Assembly: GCF_910591885.1 (NCBI RefSeq)
Contig: NC_063285.1
Coordinates: 2,294,001-2,358,000 of the forward strand
Length of the DNA stretch: 64,000 nt
Origin: Bombus terrestris
Lineage: Eukaryota; Arthropoda; Insecta; Hymenoptera; Apidae
Reading direction: 5' to 3'
Below, in pieces: positions 20,998-31,161 of the stretch. The notes under the pieces were generated by a model that was not told the DNA's origin, did not search any database, and saw only the letters and a program-made list of their open reading frames with translations. Both the position numbers and the translations under genes were made by a program. Positions within the stretch are counted from its first letter, which is position 1, and each line of letters opens with the position of its first letter.

Positions 20998-21417
20998 TGT
21001 CACGTAAAAATAAAAAGAAATTTTATTAGGAAGGAGAACACTTTATTCTTATTTCGTTTATACAAGTATAAGACACTTCTGAGCTCTAGGCGTGACCGTT
21101 CGAGACTGAGGCTCTTACAATATTTTTTACTTTCGGTGACATCTGTTTCTTCTTTTGTTTTTCATCCTTCATCATCCCCACCACCCTGCAGGCGCACGCG
21201 ACCGCTGCCACGCTTCCAGAACATTCGGTGGAAGGACCGTTAGGACACAGATGAACCCTCAGGCACTCCGGCAATATACATTGTCGCCAAGGTCACCATG
21301 TGTAATGTTCAAGTATCGGCTGTCTGGAGAATGTTTAGAAGTGGTCGCCTAAGGTGACATCAGGGCAAAAGAGTTTGGGGTTACAGTGTCCTGGTCTCTG
21401 ACGTGATTTACGTTACA
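20998..21417 (-). repeat. Gypsy LTR, right copy
   Basis: 420 bp. It differs from the other two by G to A at 21294 (ggtcaccatg instead of ggtcgccatg). Followed by the duplicated GTGT. Confidence 0.93.
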
Positions 21418-21418
21418 G

Positions 21419-21830
21419 TGTCACGACCGACATACTTCAAATCCGATGGACCGATGATGGAGATAAAGATGTGGCGACCTTGGCGACAATGTATATCGCC
21501 GAAGTGCCTAATGAGTCATCTATATCCCAACGGTCCTTCCACCGAATGTTCTAGAAGCGTGGCAACGGTCACGTATGCCTACAGTAGTACTTGCCTCGCG
21601 TATGCCTACTGGGTAGTGGGGATATTGAGGGATGACAAACAAAGAAGAAACAGATCCCACAGAAAGTCAAATTGTAAGAGCTTCAGTCTTGGAAAGTCAC
21701 GGCTGGAGCTCAGAACCAAATCGCAGTCAGTGTAAACTCAGAGTACAAGAAATAAATTCTTTTGTTTTTTTGTTACCTTATTTTTTTTTTCTTTTCGTTC
21801 GAGCTACCCCTTTTTTTATTTTACGTGACA
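21419..21830 (+). repeat. Diverged solo gypsy LTR, interrupted host of the tandem composite
   Basis: Begins tgtcacgaccgac and ends tttacgtgaca. It resembles the gypsy LTR in opposite orientation (shared gtggcgaccttggcgacaat, aacggtccttccaccgaatg, gaagaaacagat). Its own 4-bp duplication ACGG is at 10455-10458 on the far left and 21831-21834 on the right. Its first three bases (TGT) are also at 10459-10461, so the composite landed 3 bp inside it. Confidence 0.82.
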
Positions 21831-21900
21831 ACGGCTTCAAGTCATAATAAAATCAAAAGGAATCTGCTAAATACTAAAATAATTGTACTTGTCTTGATAA
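21831..21900 (+). pseudogene. Tc1-like transposase, last codons
   Basis: Reads LQVIIKSKGN in continuation of the MPRR left at 10447-10458. MPRRLQ…I-K-KG is the usual Tc1 transposase C-terminus. It shows that both LTR insertions fell in this codon block. Confidence 0.75.
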
Positions 21901-22142
21901 TTTTTTCCCTTAAACTATAACTGTACGAATATTTATTACGCATATATTTTTGCCATTTTTTAGATATTTGTTAATATTTTCACGGAGAACATAGATATCC
22001 CCGCTTTATTTCATGAAAATTATTCTACAGACTTGTAAAAATGCGTATATAACTTTTATTTGTTAAAATTTTATTAATAAACAATGTTCTACAAAATATT
22101 TGTTGAAATCAGTTATTGTACGAATACTTTTTACGTCGACTG

Positions 22143-22980
22143 CGTTTGTGTTTACAACGACAAAAGCCGTTTAATGCAATTATCGGCTTCTGCGGATTTG
22201 GACAGCGCACAATTTTAATTTCTAAGCTCTATCATTTTTAGCAAATGTACAAAGACCAACAAAAATTATGTTGCACTATACTGTATAGACAACAGTATCA
22301 AACATTTTTTGAGTTATTATTTATTGTCGTCTACATTGTCTATTGTTGCTTATTACTAAACAAGTTTAATAAAGGAAGATAATGAACATAATGTACACTG
22401 CGTATATCTCACATTAAATAACTGCTATAGGGTATACGTTCATATAATGTTCACATATACTAGCGCAAGCTCGAAGTAACAAACGAGAAGTACTGAAAAG
22501 GTAGGAAAAATTAGTTTATTAATTTATATTATAATTTATTTTTTATTTAAATATTGTTAAAATATTAGCTTATTAGACTATATTATAGTAAAAAATTATT
22601 TATTAAAATAATATTAAAACTATAATTCGCTGACTATAAATTAACACACAATTGAAAACAGATTTAAATTACCACGTTAAGTAGATCTTTCACAATAACT
22701 TGGTTTCGTTGTCATAGTGCCGAAATTAAGTTTTATAATATAATTTAGTATCTTCAACCAATTTGTACTTTTTATATGATTTCTGAACGTGAGCGGGGTA
22801 TCTGGTTTTGTGCCTATCTTTGTTCATATTGTCTAAGTTTTCCGCATTTGTATCAACACCTTGTTAGTCGTCAATGGATGGTTGTTATAAAACATAGGTA
22901 TATTGCGTATGCTGATTCGTTAGTTTTATTTCGGATTTTATCGTTGTTTTTACATGGTTGATAATAATGTTTCCGTGTTT
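22143..22980. other. SMYD intron, unassigned
   Basis: AT-rich. A 61-codon plus-strand ORF at 22776-22961 has no family resemblance. The minus strand here may continue the non-LTR debris to its right, but no motif is clear. Confidence 0.4.
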
Positions 22981-22989
22981 CGGTTAATT

Positions 22990-23720
22990 AGAACATATTT
23001 TAATCAGTTTGCAACTTCTTTAACAATGACATCCGCTTGTTCGTTGCCAAGTATATCGTAATGGAATAAAATTCAGATAGTATTCGTCAGTTTCTGTATG
23101 GTACTGAGAAGATTTTATTTAATGGTTTTCATTATTATTAACACGTTCACGTCGGCGTGTTTAATTATGTTGTTAATTTTCCTGGTGATTTAGTTCCTTC
23201 AGTTCGTCAATTATTGAACTATAGTGTTGGTTGTAGGATGCATTCATCTATGTACTATCTTACAGCTTCTATTCTTCTTTAGTTGGTAAGTGTAGAAGTT
23301 TGCATTTTATCTTTTAATACGAGAGTAAGTTCTCTATAAATTTCAGGAGTATTAACTTGGACTTTGACCTGATTATCTTTCATTTGTTTGAGAGTACAGT
23401 CATCATTGGCTATTTTTTCCATTAGTTCTATGAGTGGTTCTTTGACTTGAGCTTCGATTTATATTGGTGAAGGTTTTGGTAGCTGCTTTTCGATGGCAGT
23501 TGTGTTGCTTCCTATAGATTCGTCATCCAGCTCCGCCAGTACGCTAAACGGATTACTATCCGGCATATTATTCAATCACTTATTATGTTCCGTGACTGTT
23601 TTAATCAAATTATCAGGTGGAATGATTTTCCGTTTCTTTGATGAATAGCTATTGTTGCTTCTTGTTGAAATAATTCTCACTTCTAAGAAAACTCTACATC
23701 TGCTTTATTGTTTGGTTTTC
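22990..23720 (-). pseudogene. Jockey-type non-LTR retrotransposon debris
   Basis: On the minus strand, 23285-23420 translates to CTLKQMKDNQVKVQVNTPE followed by YRELTLVLKDK. This aligns with the ORF1 at 41.1 kb (SIKQLKVVQVKVRTNTPETF) in the domain preceding the zinc knuckles. Upstream parts to 23720 are full of stops. At about 23015-23075 the minus strand gives LGNEQADVIVKEVAN, resembling the end of an RNase H domain (GNExAD…AKxA), so a second fragment may be joined here. Nonfunctional. Confidence 0.5.
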
Positions 23721-23793
23721 CTGAACTTCGAAGCCATTAAGAATTATCTAATACAAATCAATTTGAAAGGTCTCTCAGACTCATAACCTTTTT

Positions 23794-24285
23794 TGGAACG
23801 TGCCTTGTACAGACGATGCAGCGGGATATAGACAGGCCACTTTCGTAATTATACAATTGTAGTATCTTAATAGAGTCTTTAAAAGAAGGATAAGTAATGA
23901 TGTTTTGGTTTAACAAATAATATTCAAAATAACGAACTGATTACAATGCTGTCATACGTCTTATTCTCATACTCGGCTCTCAACTTCCCGATTCACACTC
24001 TCCCGCTTCTGCACTCGCTCACTCTCGCTTCTCAACTCCCATTGTCCGGCTTTTGCATTCGCTCTCTCCGGCTTCTCAACTAACACTGTCTTTAGCATCC
24101 CTTTGTCTTTTCCCGCCCTATCGCGCACGTGTTCCGCAAACGCCCGTGGCCACGGTTATCAGGGCCTTTTCCACGAAACTATTCACTTGAAAAGACCGAC
24201 GACGATAGAGCCGACGATACCGCGGCTCCCGCGATATTGTTTATGGTTCGACCGATATCTTAGGCCTTTTGCCCACGATATTACA
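23794..24285 (+). repeat. LTR-like interspersed repeat, copy 3
   Basis: Matches the reverse complement of 7827-8273 along its length (gtaatgatgttttg, acaatgctgtc.tacgtcttattctca, cgcgcacgtgttccg, ggccttttgcccacgatattaca). Boundaries TG/CA are approximate. No convincing target duplication. Confidence 0.55.
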
Positions 24286-24365
24286 CAAATACCTATAGGC
24301 CCATGTCTTCGGGGCTCTGTTGTAATGTAACACTGCCAGCGTGTGGATCTGGATTAGCATATTCT

Positions 24366-24430
24366 GTACTTATACTTGTACTTATACTTACACTTATTCT
24401 TACATTTACACTTACATTTATACTCAAATA
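24366..24430 (+). repeat. Degenerate (cttata/cttaca)n tandem repeat
   Basis: About ten iterations of a 6-bp unit of the form acttat / acttac, imperfect. The rest of 24431-25475 is intron in which nothing was recognised; an 82-codon minus-strand ORF at 24660-24908 lacks any motif. Confidence 0.65.
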
Positions 24431-25475
24431 TATTTCTGTTACACATCCATCCACGCGTTCCTCTAACAGATAACCTCAACACCTTTAACTGGAGGGGTAC
24501 CAACTTCTATAAGATCTATTAAACTATTGTTCACTTGCGGTTTAATGATGGAAATTTTTTCGTTAGCTTCAATAATATTCAGCTGCAAATTGCTGCTCTT
24601 TTTTGCGCCATTTGTGATATAGACTTGCCAACGGCAAGTTTCCTATCATAGACACGCTCTCACTGGGAAATCGAATATACGGCACTATGAACTAATCGCT
24701 TTACGTAAACACTTCTTATTGTTAGTACTTCCTGTTTCTTTGACGAGACTGAATCAATGACTTTGATTAGTACGCTGTACTCGATGGATATTTGCACCGC
24801 ATTCGATCGCGTCTCAGTGTGACGGCCGCGTTTGTGCCCGTTACTCCTCGGTTTGAGGCGAATACGCAGCAAAAGTACAAAATGTATCTTGACTTCTCGT
24901 TTACGCATCGTGTTTAACCTGACAGATCCTTGAGTTAATGCTTGAAAGCTTGAGCTCTGAGACGTAAAGACCTGTTTCAGATATTAATCAATGGATCTGT
25001 GTATATAATTCATACGGTTACAATGTAGTACAATAGCACTTCCTATAACGCGAGATATACGTTCCGTTACGAATTCAAGAGTGCAAAAAAATATAATTAA
25101 ATAAATATGTAGTCTTTTCTTAATATGACAAAATAATATGCGACCCACAATAATAACTGTTCACAATACCAACTGTAAACAACTCTTTATGGCACAAGAG
25201 TTAATGCAAAACTGCGCGTCGAGTTAATTCAAAGACTTACATATTTTTATATTAGAAAAGAGTCATTTGCTGCAGCTTCTTAATCGCGTTATATGGAAGC
25301 ATTGGCGTAATTTTTAGTCCACGTTAGAGAAGCATCGTGTCATACGGGATCCAACTATATATTATTTTCAATCAGCACTCTTTTTATTATCTTGATCAAA
25401 TATAAACATATCATACATTCTATGGGTTTAAAAATAAATCTGAAAAAATATGAATGACAAACACTTAAATTGCAG

Positions 25476-25629
25476 GTTAATGGACATGAAGTTCCGCTTA
25501 CTGATCCACCATACGTAGCAGTTTACGAACTGACATCATTACTTGAGCATAACTGTAAAGCAAATTGCTCGAAAAGTTTCACTGATACTGGAGGGCTGAT
25601 TATTCATGCTGCAGTACCTATTGCAAAAG
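25476..25629 (+). CDS. SMYD gene, exon C (SET core)
   Basis: The acceptor is attgcag before 25476. The donor gtgact after 25629 is a weaker GT but is the only one that gives phase 1, and the next exon completes the split codon to Glu. It encodes VNGHEVPLTD, then LEHNCKANCSKSF, the SET 'N/EH-x-C-xxN' signature that forms the pseudoknot and cofactor pocket, and GLIIHAAVPIAK leading to the catalytic Tyr strand. Without splicing the frame ends about 20 bases later at TAA. Confidence 0.88.
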
Positions 25630-25655
25630 GTGACTATATATATATTCTATAAAGT

Positions 25656-25960
25656 ATAGTAATATACAGGTGTAAAAGAATTTAAGGGGTGATTTTTGAA
25701 GAAAAGTAAAGATGGAAATCAAGAATAAAAAAATTGCGTTTTCAACTTTGTTTTTTAGTTATTGTCAGTTAAAATTAGCTAAAATGCCCCTGTACGCATG
25801 CAAACCTCCTCACATGGACGAGAATAGGTCAGCTTGAGCTGCAGGTCGCACAGCGATCCGTGTCGAACGATATGTGTGCAGCAGCTTACCCGGTACAAGT
25901 CGTAGAGAAGAAGATCATGACATTCGAAGACGTAAACTATCCCGCGCAACATTTTGTGAG
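25656..25960 (+). repeat. Interspersed repeat, 'tacaggtgt' family, copy 1
   Basis: The stretch tgtaaaagaatttaaggggtgat … gaaatcaagaataaaaaa matches the reverse complement of 28300-28400 (tgtaaaaaaatttaagggatgat … gaaaatcaagaataaaaaa). The termini resemble the tacagggtgt ends common on insect nonautonomous elements. Class unknown. Confidence 0.5.
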
Positions 25961-26782
25961 AAAAGTCGTAGATTAAAAGTATTACACCAGTCTACTAATT
26001 AAAATCCATAACAACATAAAACTCATGCAATTTTCAAATAGAAAAAATTGATGTCTCCTTCAATTCTTTGCGTTCATAAGTAATTAATGAATAATAACAC
26101 ATATAAACAACGTTTATTGTTGTTGTTACATGTTACACAGGAAAACCACACATGTACCACAGGTGTCCAGGCTGTACATAGAAAAATTGCAACGAAAATA
26201 ACAATCGTTTTATATTACAGTATGTGTTCAATATATGCTCCATTTTCTTGGAAACGAAATAGACAATAAGCACGGTACATACAACACGCACTATATACAC
26301 TACACACTTCACACACCCAAATCACTCGCGTTGGAACTAAAAAAAGATTCAAAAAATAAAAAGAATACAAAAATAAAGGAGATAAAAATATTCAAAAAAT
26401 TAAAAGTGAAGAAGCTCAAAAAAGACTACAGCGGAATAACTTAAATCTGTATTAAATCTACAATTAACCCCAGCTTTATGTTTATACAATTCTCCTAACA
26501 AAATCACTAGAATATGTTACATAACGAGGTAGCAGTGGAGAGTTCGTTCAGAAAAAAGTTTACGATATTCTTTACCAACACTTTCGTTTTCTTTGTATAA
26601 TTTTCTCGAAATGAACCAGGGTCAGACAGGATAGCTGAGCTGCTCCTTTCAAAAGTATTATTAGGTATACCTACTGAGAAAACGAACAAGCCGCTTACCA
26701 GAAACTTAAAAGAGTTATTCAACGCAATAAGTATCATTTTTTATTTGCTGCACATTAATTTGTGTTGACATTTTTATATATA
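25961..26782. other. SMYD intron, unassigned
   Basis: AT-rich sequence with a Lys/Asn-coding AAA-rich tract around 26340-26430 that generates a spurious ORF. Nothing recognised. Confidence 0.45.
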
Positions 26783-27041
26783 TGTCGGGTTCACATTATG
26801 ATTAAGATTAGGAACGTGAAGCAAATCTTCATTTGGATTAGACGTTGTTGTGCAATAGAGAAGATATTTACTAGCGTAATTCCGATCATTAGAGAATTTG
26901 ACAAGTAACCGTGGTAATTAGATACTCGAGATGCTAATGACAATGATCTTAGGTTCAATAACGAATCCGCGGTCAACGGAATAACAAAATGCGCTTTTTT
27001 CCAAAGCCCAAGTTGCACTCGACTTGCTCGTCTACGTTACA
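26783..27041 (-). repeat. Probable solo LTR, 259 bp
   Basis: In reverse orientation it runs TGTAACGTAGACGAGC … GAACCCGACA. A related copy in the opposite orientation lies at 58428-58708, sharing gaccg(c/t)ggattcgttattg and aattaccacggttacttgtc. Flanks do not show a clear duplication. Confidence 0.55.
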
Positions 27042-27444
27042 AGTATTACTAAACCAACTCTTTGTTAAAACGTGGAATGTTCACCGAGCGTAAAGACGCT
27101 ATGTAACTCGCTAATCAGACCTCACGAGAGAATGACTTTCCGTCGCGGTGATGCTGCAGTGGGAAACTATGATGGGGTGTGTCTCAAGGCGTCGTCGAGG
27201 AAAATCTTCGTTCGGGCAGTGAGGGAAATGGGCGTTGCTGTTAATTGGTTAATTTTTACGTTGTTGATTAGAAAAGGATGCTAGCCGGCCTTGAGAGAAA
27301 GTTGCTAGCGCGAAGCGTCGTCCGTGAGAAAAGCAGATTTCCCGTATCTTACCGTAGTAGGTGATAGATTTAGGGACTGTTAGGATAAAGACTGTTTGTC
27401 CGTTTGAAGGACCTTAGTTAACTAAACTCTAAGATTTATAGCGG

Positions 27445-27825
27445 CTCCTCAGACTAGCTGAACATGTACTGTGAACATGCATCGACATCTGATAATCATC
27501 CTTCTCGAAGAATAGGGTCTGTGTGTGGCGAGCCACGCGACAGAAACCGTTGGAATGTTTACTGTCGCGTGCCGCTACAACTATTTCTTTTAAGGAGAGC
27601 CATAGAATTACTCCATCCCTATGTTAAGTAAAGGCGTTCATCCCATGGCCGCGGCCACGTTCAGCGACTTGTTGTCGCCTCGAGCCCAAGCTCGCTATCA
27701 CAAATGTCGGACAATTGTAATTGAGTTAAATTATAGAGACTAAAATGTTGGGGGTTTTCCGAAGAATTCCAAAGGGAAGGCCACGGTGTCTTTTCATCTC
27801 CGACGTATATATATCGGAATGGAGA
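27445..27825 (+). repeat. Unclassified interspersed repeat, copy 1
   Basis: From tagctgaacatgtact to catctccgacgtatata. The same sequence in reverse orientation is at 59435-59836, and its last 100 bp also at 43486-43592. Shared blocks: gtggcgagccac, gtcgcgtgccgct, actatttcttttaaggagag. No ORF. The segment 27042-27444 to its left shows no element. Confidence 0.6.
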
Positions 27826-27937
27826 GAAAAAACGCATGGGTGAACGTATTATAGAAATGCTTTATTCAGAAATGTTAGAAATTCGAATTTCCAATGGTTT
27901 TTATTCGATAGAATAATGTATTGATAGATGGATTTAC

Positions 27938-28200
27938 TACCGTGGATTAAACGGAAAACGATGATTATTTAACGTGAACTTAATGCAGTAGTATGATATG
28001 ACAACTCTCGATTAACGACTCTTGACTCTAGACTTTCAGGTGGCCAACTGAACATCAATGACTGCGGTGCTGAAATATATTGATGGTAGTTAGACCTATT
28101 GAAGTTTCCCGACCCTTTCGGTTTATCGGCATTTGCGCTTTATCATCGACATTGTCTGTATTGTCTGCGATCTTTCCGCGGTACTATAATAGAGACCAAA
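27938..28200 (+). repeat. LTR-like repeat related to 6.1 kb copy
   Basis: ggattaaacggaaaacgatgattatttaacgtgaac matches 6096-6143 with gaps. The remainder is diverged. Treated as a decayed repeat with uncertain limits. Confidence 0.4.
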
Positions 28201-28214
28201 GAAGCCGCTGTAAA

Positions 28215-28412
28215 GAGGATCGTTGTGCCAAAGACTAAACACTAGAGAAGATGTAGAGTTTTCTTAGCAGTGAGACTCCTTGCAACAATTTGTATTATTG
28301 CACATTACTCCATAAAACGACTTTTTTATTCTTGATTTTCATCTTATTTTAGCTTTAATAATCATCCCTTAAATTTTTTTACATCTGTAATCGAACACCC
28401 TGTATATAACTC
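28215..28412 (-). repeat. Interspersed repeat, 'tacagggtgt' family, copy 2
   Basis: Inverted relative to 25656-25960. It ends at atcgaacaccctgtatat (28387-28404), so the element end is tacagggtgttcg. The two copies flank a 2.5-kb piece of the same intron in opposite orientation. Confidence 0.5.
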
Positions 28413-29977
28413 GTTGTTCAGAAGAAGGCGCTTGGAACGAATGTAGCTTTCATTTTTGTTGGTTTGGATAGCCTCAATCATAAAAATAGATATGCGTGTC
28501 AGCTAAAAACTTTGTATCTACAAATAAGACCATGAGGCATCGTGTGATGGTGAGCGAGTTAGCGGAATAATGCTCTTGCTGCTCTGCAGTCTCAAATATA
28601 ATTTTCTGAGCAACAAATAGTACAGCATATTCCATATTCTTTTGTGCAAAACGGTGTTGGTATATCCTATGACTAAAAATGAGGGAAAAAATGTTGTGTT
28701 AATGCATTTCTAAAAAGTTAGAACACAAACGCGAAACAACCGACTAATTTTTCGCTCGATAAAAGGTATAGATTGACGATATTTATATCAATTTTATTTG
28801 TTCCAGTCGAAATGCAAAAAAAGTAACCTCGTTATATTACAAACTTCTCATTGATTTCTTTATATTGATTCCTGACGTGCATTAAATCATGTTACATAAA
28901 TTTCTTCGTTTACAATTAAAAATCACAATTAAAAATCTGGTTGAACCAAAGAATTACTCGACGTTGTTGAGGTGCGACATTGTTGATACTCGTTGCCTGT
29001 TATATTTAAACGAAAATTTCGCTAATTTCGCATCATCATTACAACTTTTTAATAAAAAGTTTATAAGCCTATGTTTATATCATTCTTTTATTCTTAATTA
29101 TGGAATATGCTGGCAATGTTTTACGATGAGTGAATAGAATACTCTATATTACATGTGTACATATGTGTGTTGAACATTTTGGCTCTACTTAACAAGTAAT
29201 GTGTTATTGAACGTTTTGTCTGTCATTCGGACAAATGTGAATGCTAAGGCAAAACGACTGACGTCTACATAAACATTTTGTAGTGTAAAGTTAAATTGTT
29301 TATCATTTATCTAGTATTTCTATATATTAACCTTTTTTGCCGTTTTCATATTTACAAATAATTTGATATCACATAAATGATCTGTATATATACATATAGA
29401 AGCATTATTATGACTAAGAACACGCAAAGCAATTTTTAAAGAAGTAATAGGCTCCTTTAACTGTTTCTTAACTGTACACATAGGTTAGTCGACGAAAGTC
29501 GACAAAAAGACGTTGAGAATACCAAATCAATTTTATAGAAATTAGTCACAGTACTATTACAAAATAGATTTCAATTGCAAATCAAAATAGATTGAAAATA
29601 TTACAATGTCGATTGAAAAAAATTACAACAAAATAATTTTCCAATATTTATGTAAATATCCATGCTTCTCTCTTCCCCTCTTTGTAAGTAAGACAACAAG
29701 TAATTTAAAATATTAGCTTTTGTTACAGCCATTCTTCAAAACATAAACGAATCATCAACTATGTGGACATCATTATATGTTACAATAGAAATTTGCTAAT
29801 AATTGGATTGAGTATTTTTATGCAAATTCATCTTTTTGAGAATATAGATAGGGAGGAACCTCGGTAGAAAATTCTTTTATCACATTATACGCACTTTATG
29901 TAATTTTACACTTTAAAATTTCCTATGAATACCTAATATGGTCATCTACTGAGAATATTCAATATACGGGATGAAGG
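28413..29977. other. SMYD intron, unassigned
   Basis: AT-rich. An 82-codon ORF at 28889-29137 has AT-rich composition and no motif. No exon or transposon was recognised. Confidence 0.45.
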
Positions 29978-29982
29978 TAACC

Positions 29983-30391
29983 GGAACCACTTCGATCACT
30001 GTGCATGTCATGATTTTAGTGACAAATTTTTCAGATATAAGTTGGTTTCAAAGATGCACAGAAGGTCAAGTTTTGTTTTTTGTGAACTGCTCGAATTCAA
30101 GTTACTATTTTTAGAGGTATCGCAGTGGCTACAGTTATGCCACTTATAAACTAATGTATTTTTATATGAATAGGTTAATTCTTTTCTATATAGGATTATG
30201 AGTTGGATCGACTAACATAATAAAAAGTATATGATTTTATTTAAAAAGATAGATCTGACCTTCATATGTATTTTCGCATTCTCCTACAAAGACACTAATC
30301 GCGTCAAATTCTGTCCTCTTTGCAACCATTCAACTTTTATCTGAAATACTTTTCACTAAAATAGTGAAGATGTAGTGATCGAAGTGGTTCC
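29983..30391. mobile_element. MITE with about 60-bp terminal inverted repeats
   Basis: The left end ggaaccacttcgatcact and the right end agtgatcgaagtggttcc are perfect inverted repeats. Pairing continues imperfectly inward (ttttagtgacaaatttttcagatataagttgg versus ccaactttta-type on the right: caacttttatctgaaatacttttcactaaaa). 409 bp, no ORF. Flanking TA-containing sequence would fit a Tc1/mariner-type element, but the exact ends and duplication are uncertain. Lies about 300 bp upstream of the next SMYD exon. Confidence 0.78.
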
Positions 30392-30693
30392 AGCTGTATG
30401 ACCTGTTCGTGTATGTATATACATACATTTATGCTAAGGGACTGTTTCTTGTGTGTACTTGTACCTCTCATAGGTGAAAATAAATCAACGGTGTAAAGGA
30501 TCACTTACGATGGTAGAATTAAAAATTTTCGCGCGAGATTAAGAAATTATGTGCCTGTTTCTGTAAGCAATTCAGCTATCGAGTATAAGGCGATGTGACC
30601 AATTCGTCAAAAATCGTGTCGAATAAATTGTCTGTTCTTAGCCTAAATCTTCTAGATAAATGCAACTGTATGAATTTGTATGAAATATTTTAG

Positions 30694-30850
30694 AAGACCA
30701 CATTTCTATATGTTATACGGATCCATTGTGGGGTACTGCAAACAGAAGACACCATCTTCTTAAAACAAAATTTTTTGAATGTACTTGTGATCGATGCAAG
30801 GATCCCACAGAATTTGGAACAATGTTTAATGCTTTAAAGTGCAATCGAAT
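30694..30850 (+). CDS. SMYD gene, exon D (SET end and post-SET)
   Basis: The acceptor is attttag before 30694 and the donor is a strong gtaagt after 30850; 157 nt, entering in phase 1 and leaving in phase 2. It encodes DHISICYTDPLWGTANRRHH, where YTDPLWGT is the SMYD catalytic-Tyr and substrate-channel motif. Then FFECTCDRCKDPTE follows, the post-SET zinc site. The exon has several in-frame codons before its ORF-track stop and is too short and start-less to appear as a simple ORF. Confidence 0.9.
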
Positions 30851-31161
30851 GTAAGTTAAGTTAAAAATTAAGTCTTATAGAAATTATTATGAAAACGAAG
30901 AATGGATTACTATAAATAAAAATATTTTCCCACTTTACAATATTGTACAGAACTGATGCAAGTACAGTAGAGTCTTCTTTATGCGAATTTATAAGCAGAT
31001 ATACTCTTCGGATAATGGAATTTTCTGATACTATAACAATCATTATTCTCGTGTGAAATTTCATTTATTTCAAATACAAATTAAGATTAATCGATAGCTT
31101 CTCTAAATATTGAATATCAATATCTTTTTGACTGCTAAGTCACGTAATTCTTTCAACATAA

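Larger units (their letters stand above)
10462..21417 (-). mobile_element. Tandem Ty3/gypsy composite: LTR-internal-LTR-internal-LTR
   Basis: Three 420-bp LTRs (10462-10881, 15730-16149, 20998-21417) alternate with two 4848-bp internal regions, giving an exact period of 5268 bp. A single 4-bp duplication (GTGT) flanks the whole array. The two units are nearly identical; the differences noticed are one pol codon (Ser versus Pro near residue 131), 15430 versus 20698, one base near 15695/20963, and 21294 in the right LTR. Each unit has gag and pol with full catalytic motifs, a tRNA-Arg-type primer site and a purine tract. No env-like ORF follows pol. Either unit could be an autonomous source. 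Confidence 0.92.
9931..22142 (+). mobile_element. Tc1-like DNA transposon with long inverted repeats, split by nested LTR elements
   Basis: The left end 9931-10194 and the right end about 21914-22142 are long imperfect inverted repeats starting cagtcaatac…aaaaagtatttgta / …aaaaagtattcgtacaataactg. A TA precedes the left end; the right flank has CG, so that TA is mutated or the end is inexact. Between the repeats lie the last part of a Tc1-family transposase and about 11.4 kb of later LTR insertions. Without the insertions the element is about 0.85 kb, so it was already an internally deleted, non-autonomous copy. Confidence 0.8.

Noticed and set aside
10462..21417. Regular 5.27-kb periodicity considered as a satellite or gene cluster
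   Set aside because: Explained fully by two gypsy internal regions and three LTRs with a flanking duplication.
26235..26444. Lysine-rich ORF resembling a small basic protein
   Set aside because: Generated by an A-rich low-complexity tract.
28889..29137. 82-codon ORF in intron
   Set aside because: Leu/Phe/Ile/Asn-rich AT composition, no motif, no splice or promoter support.
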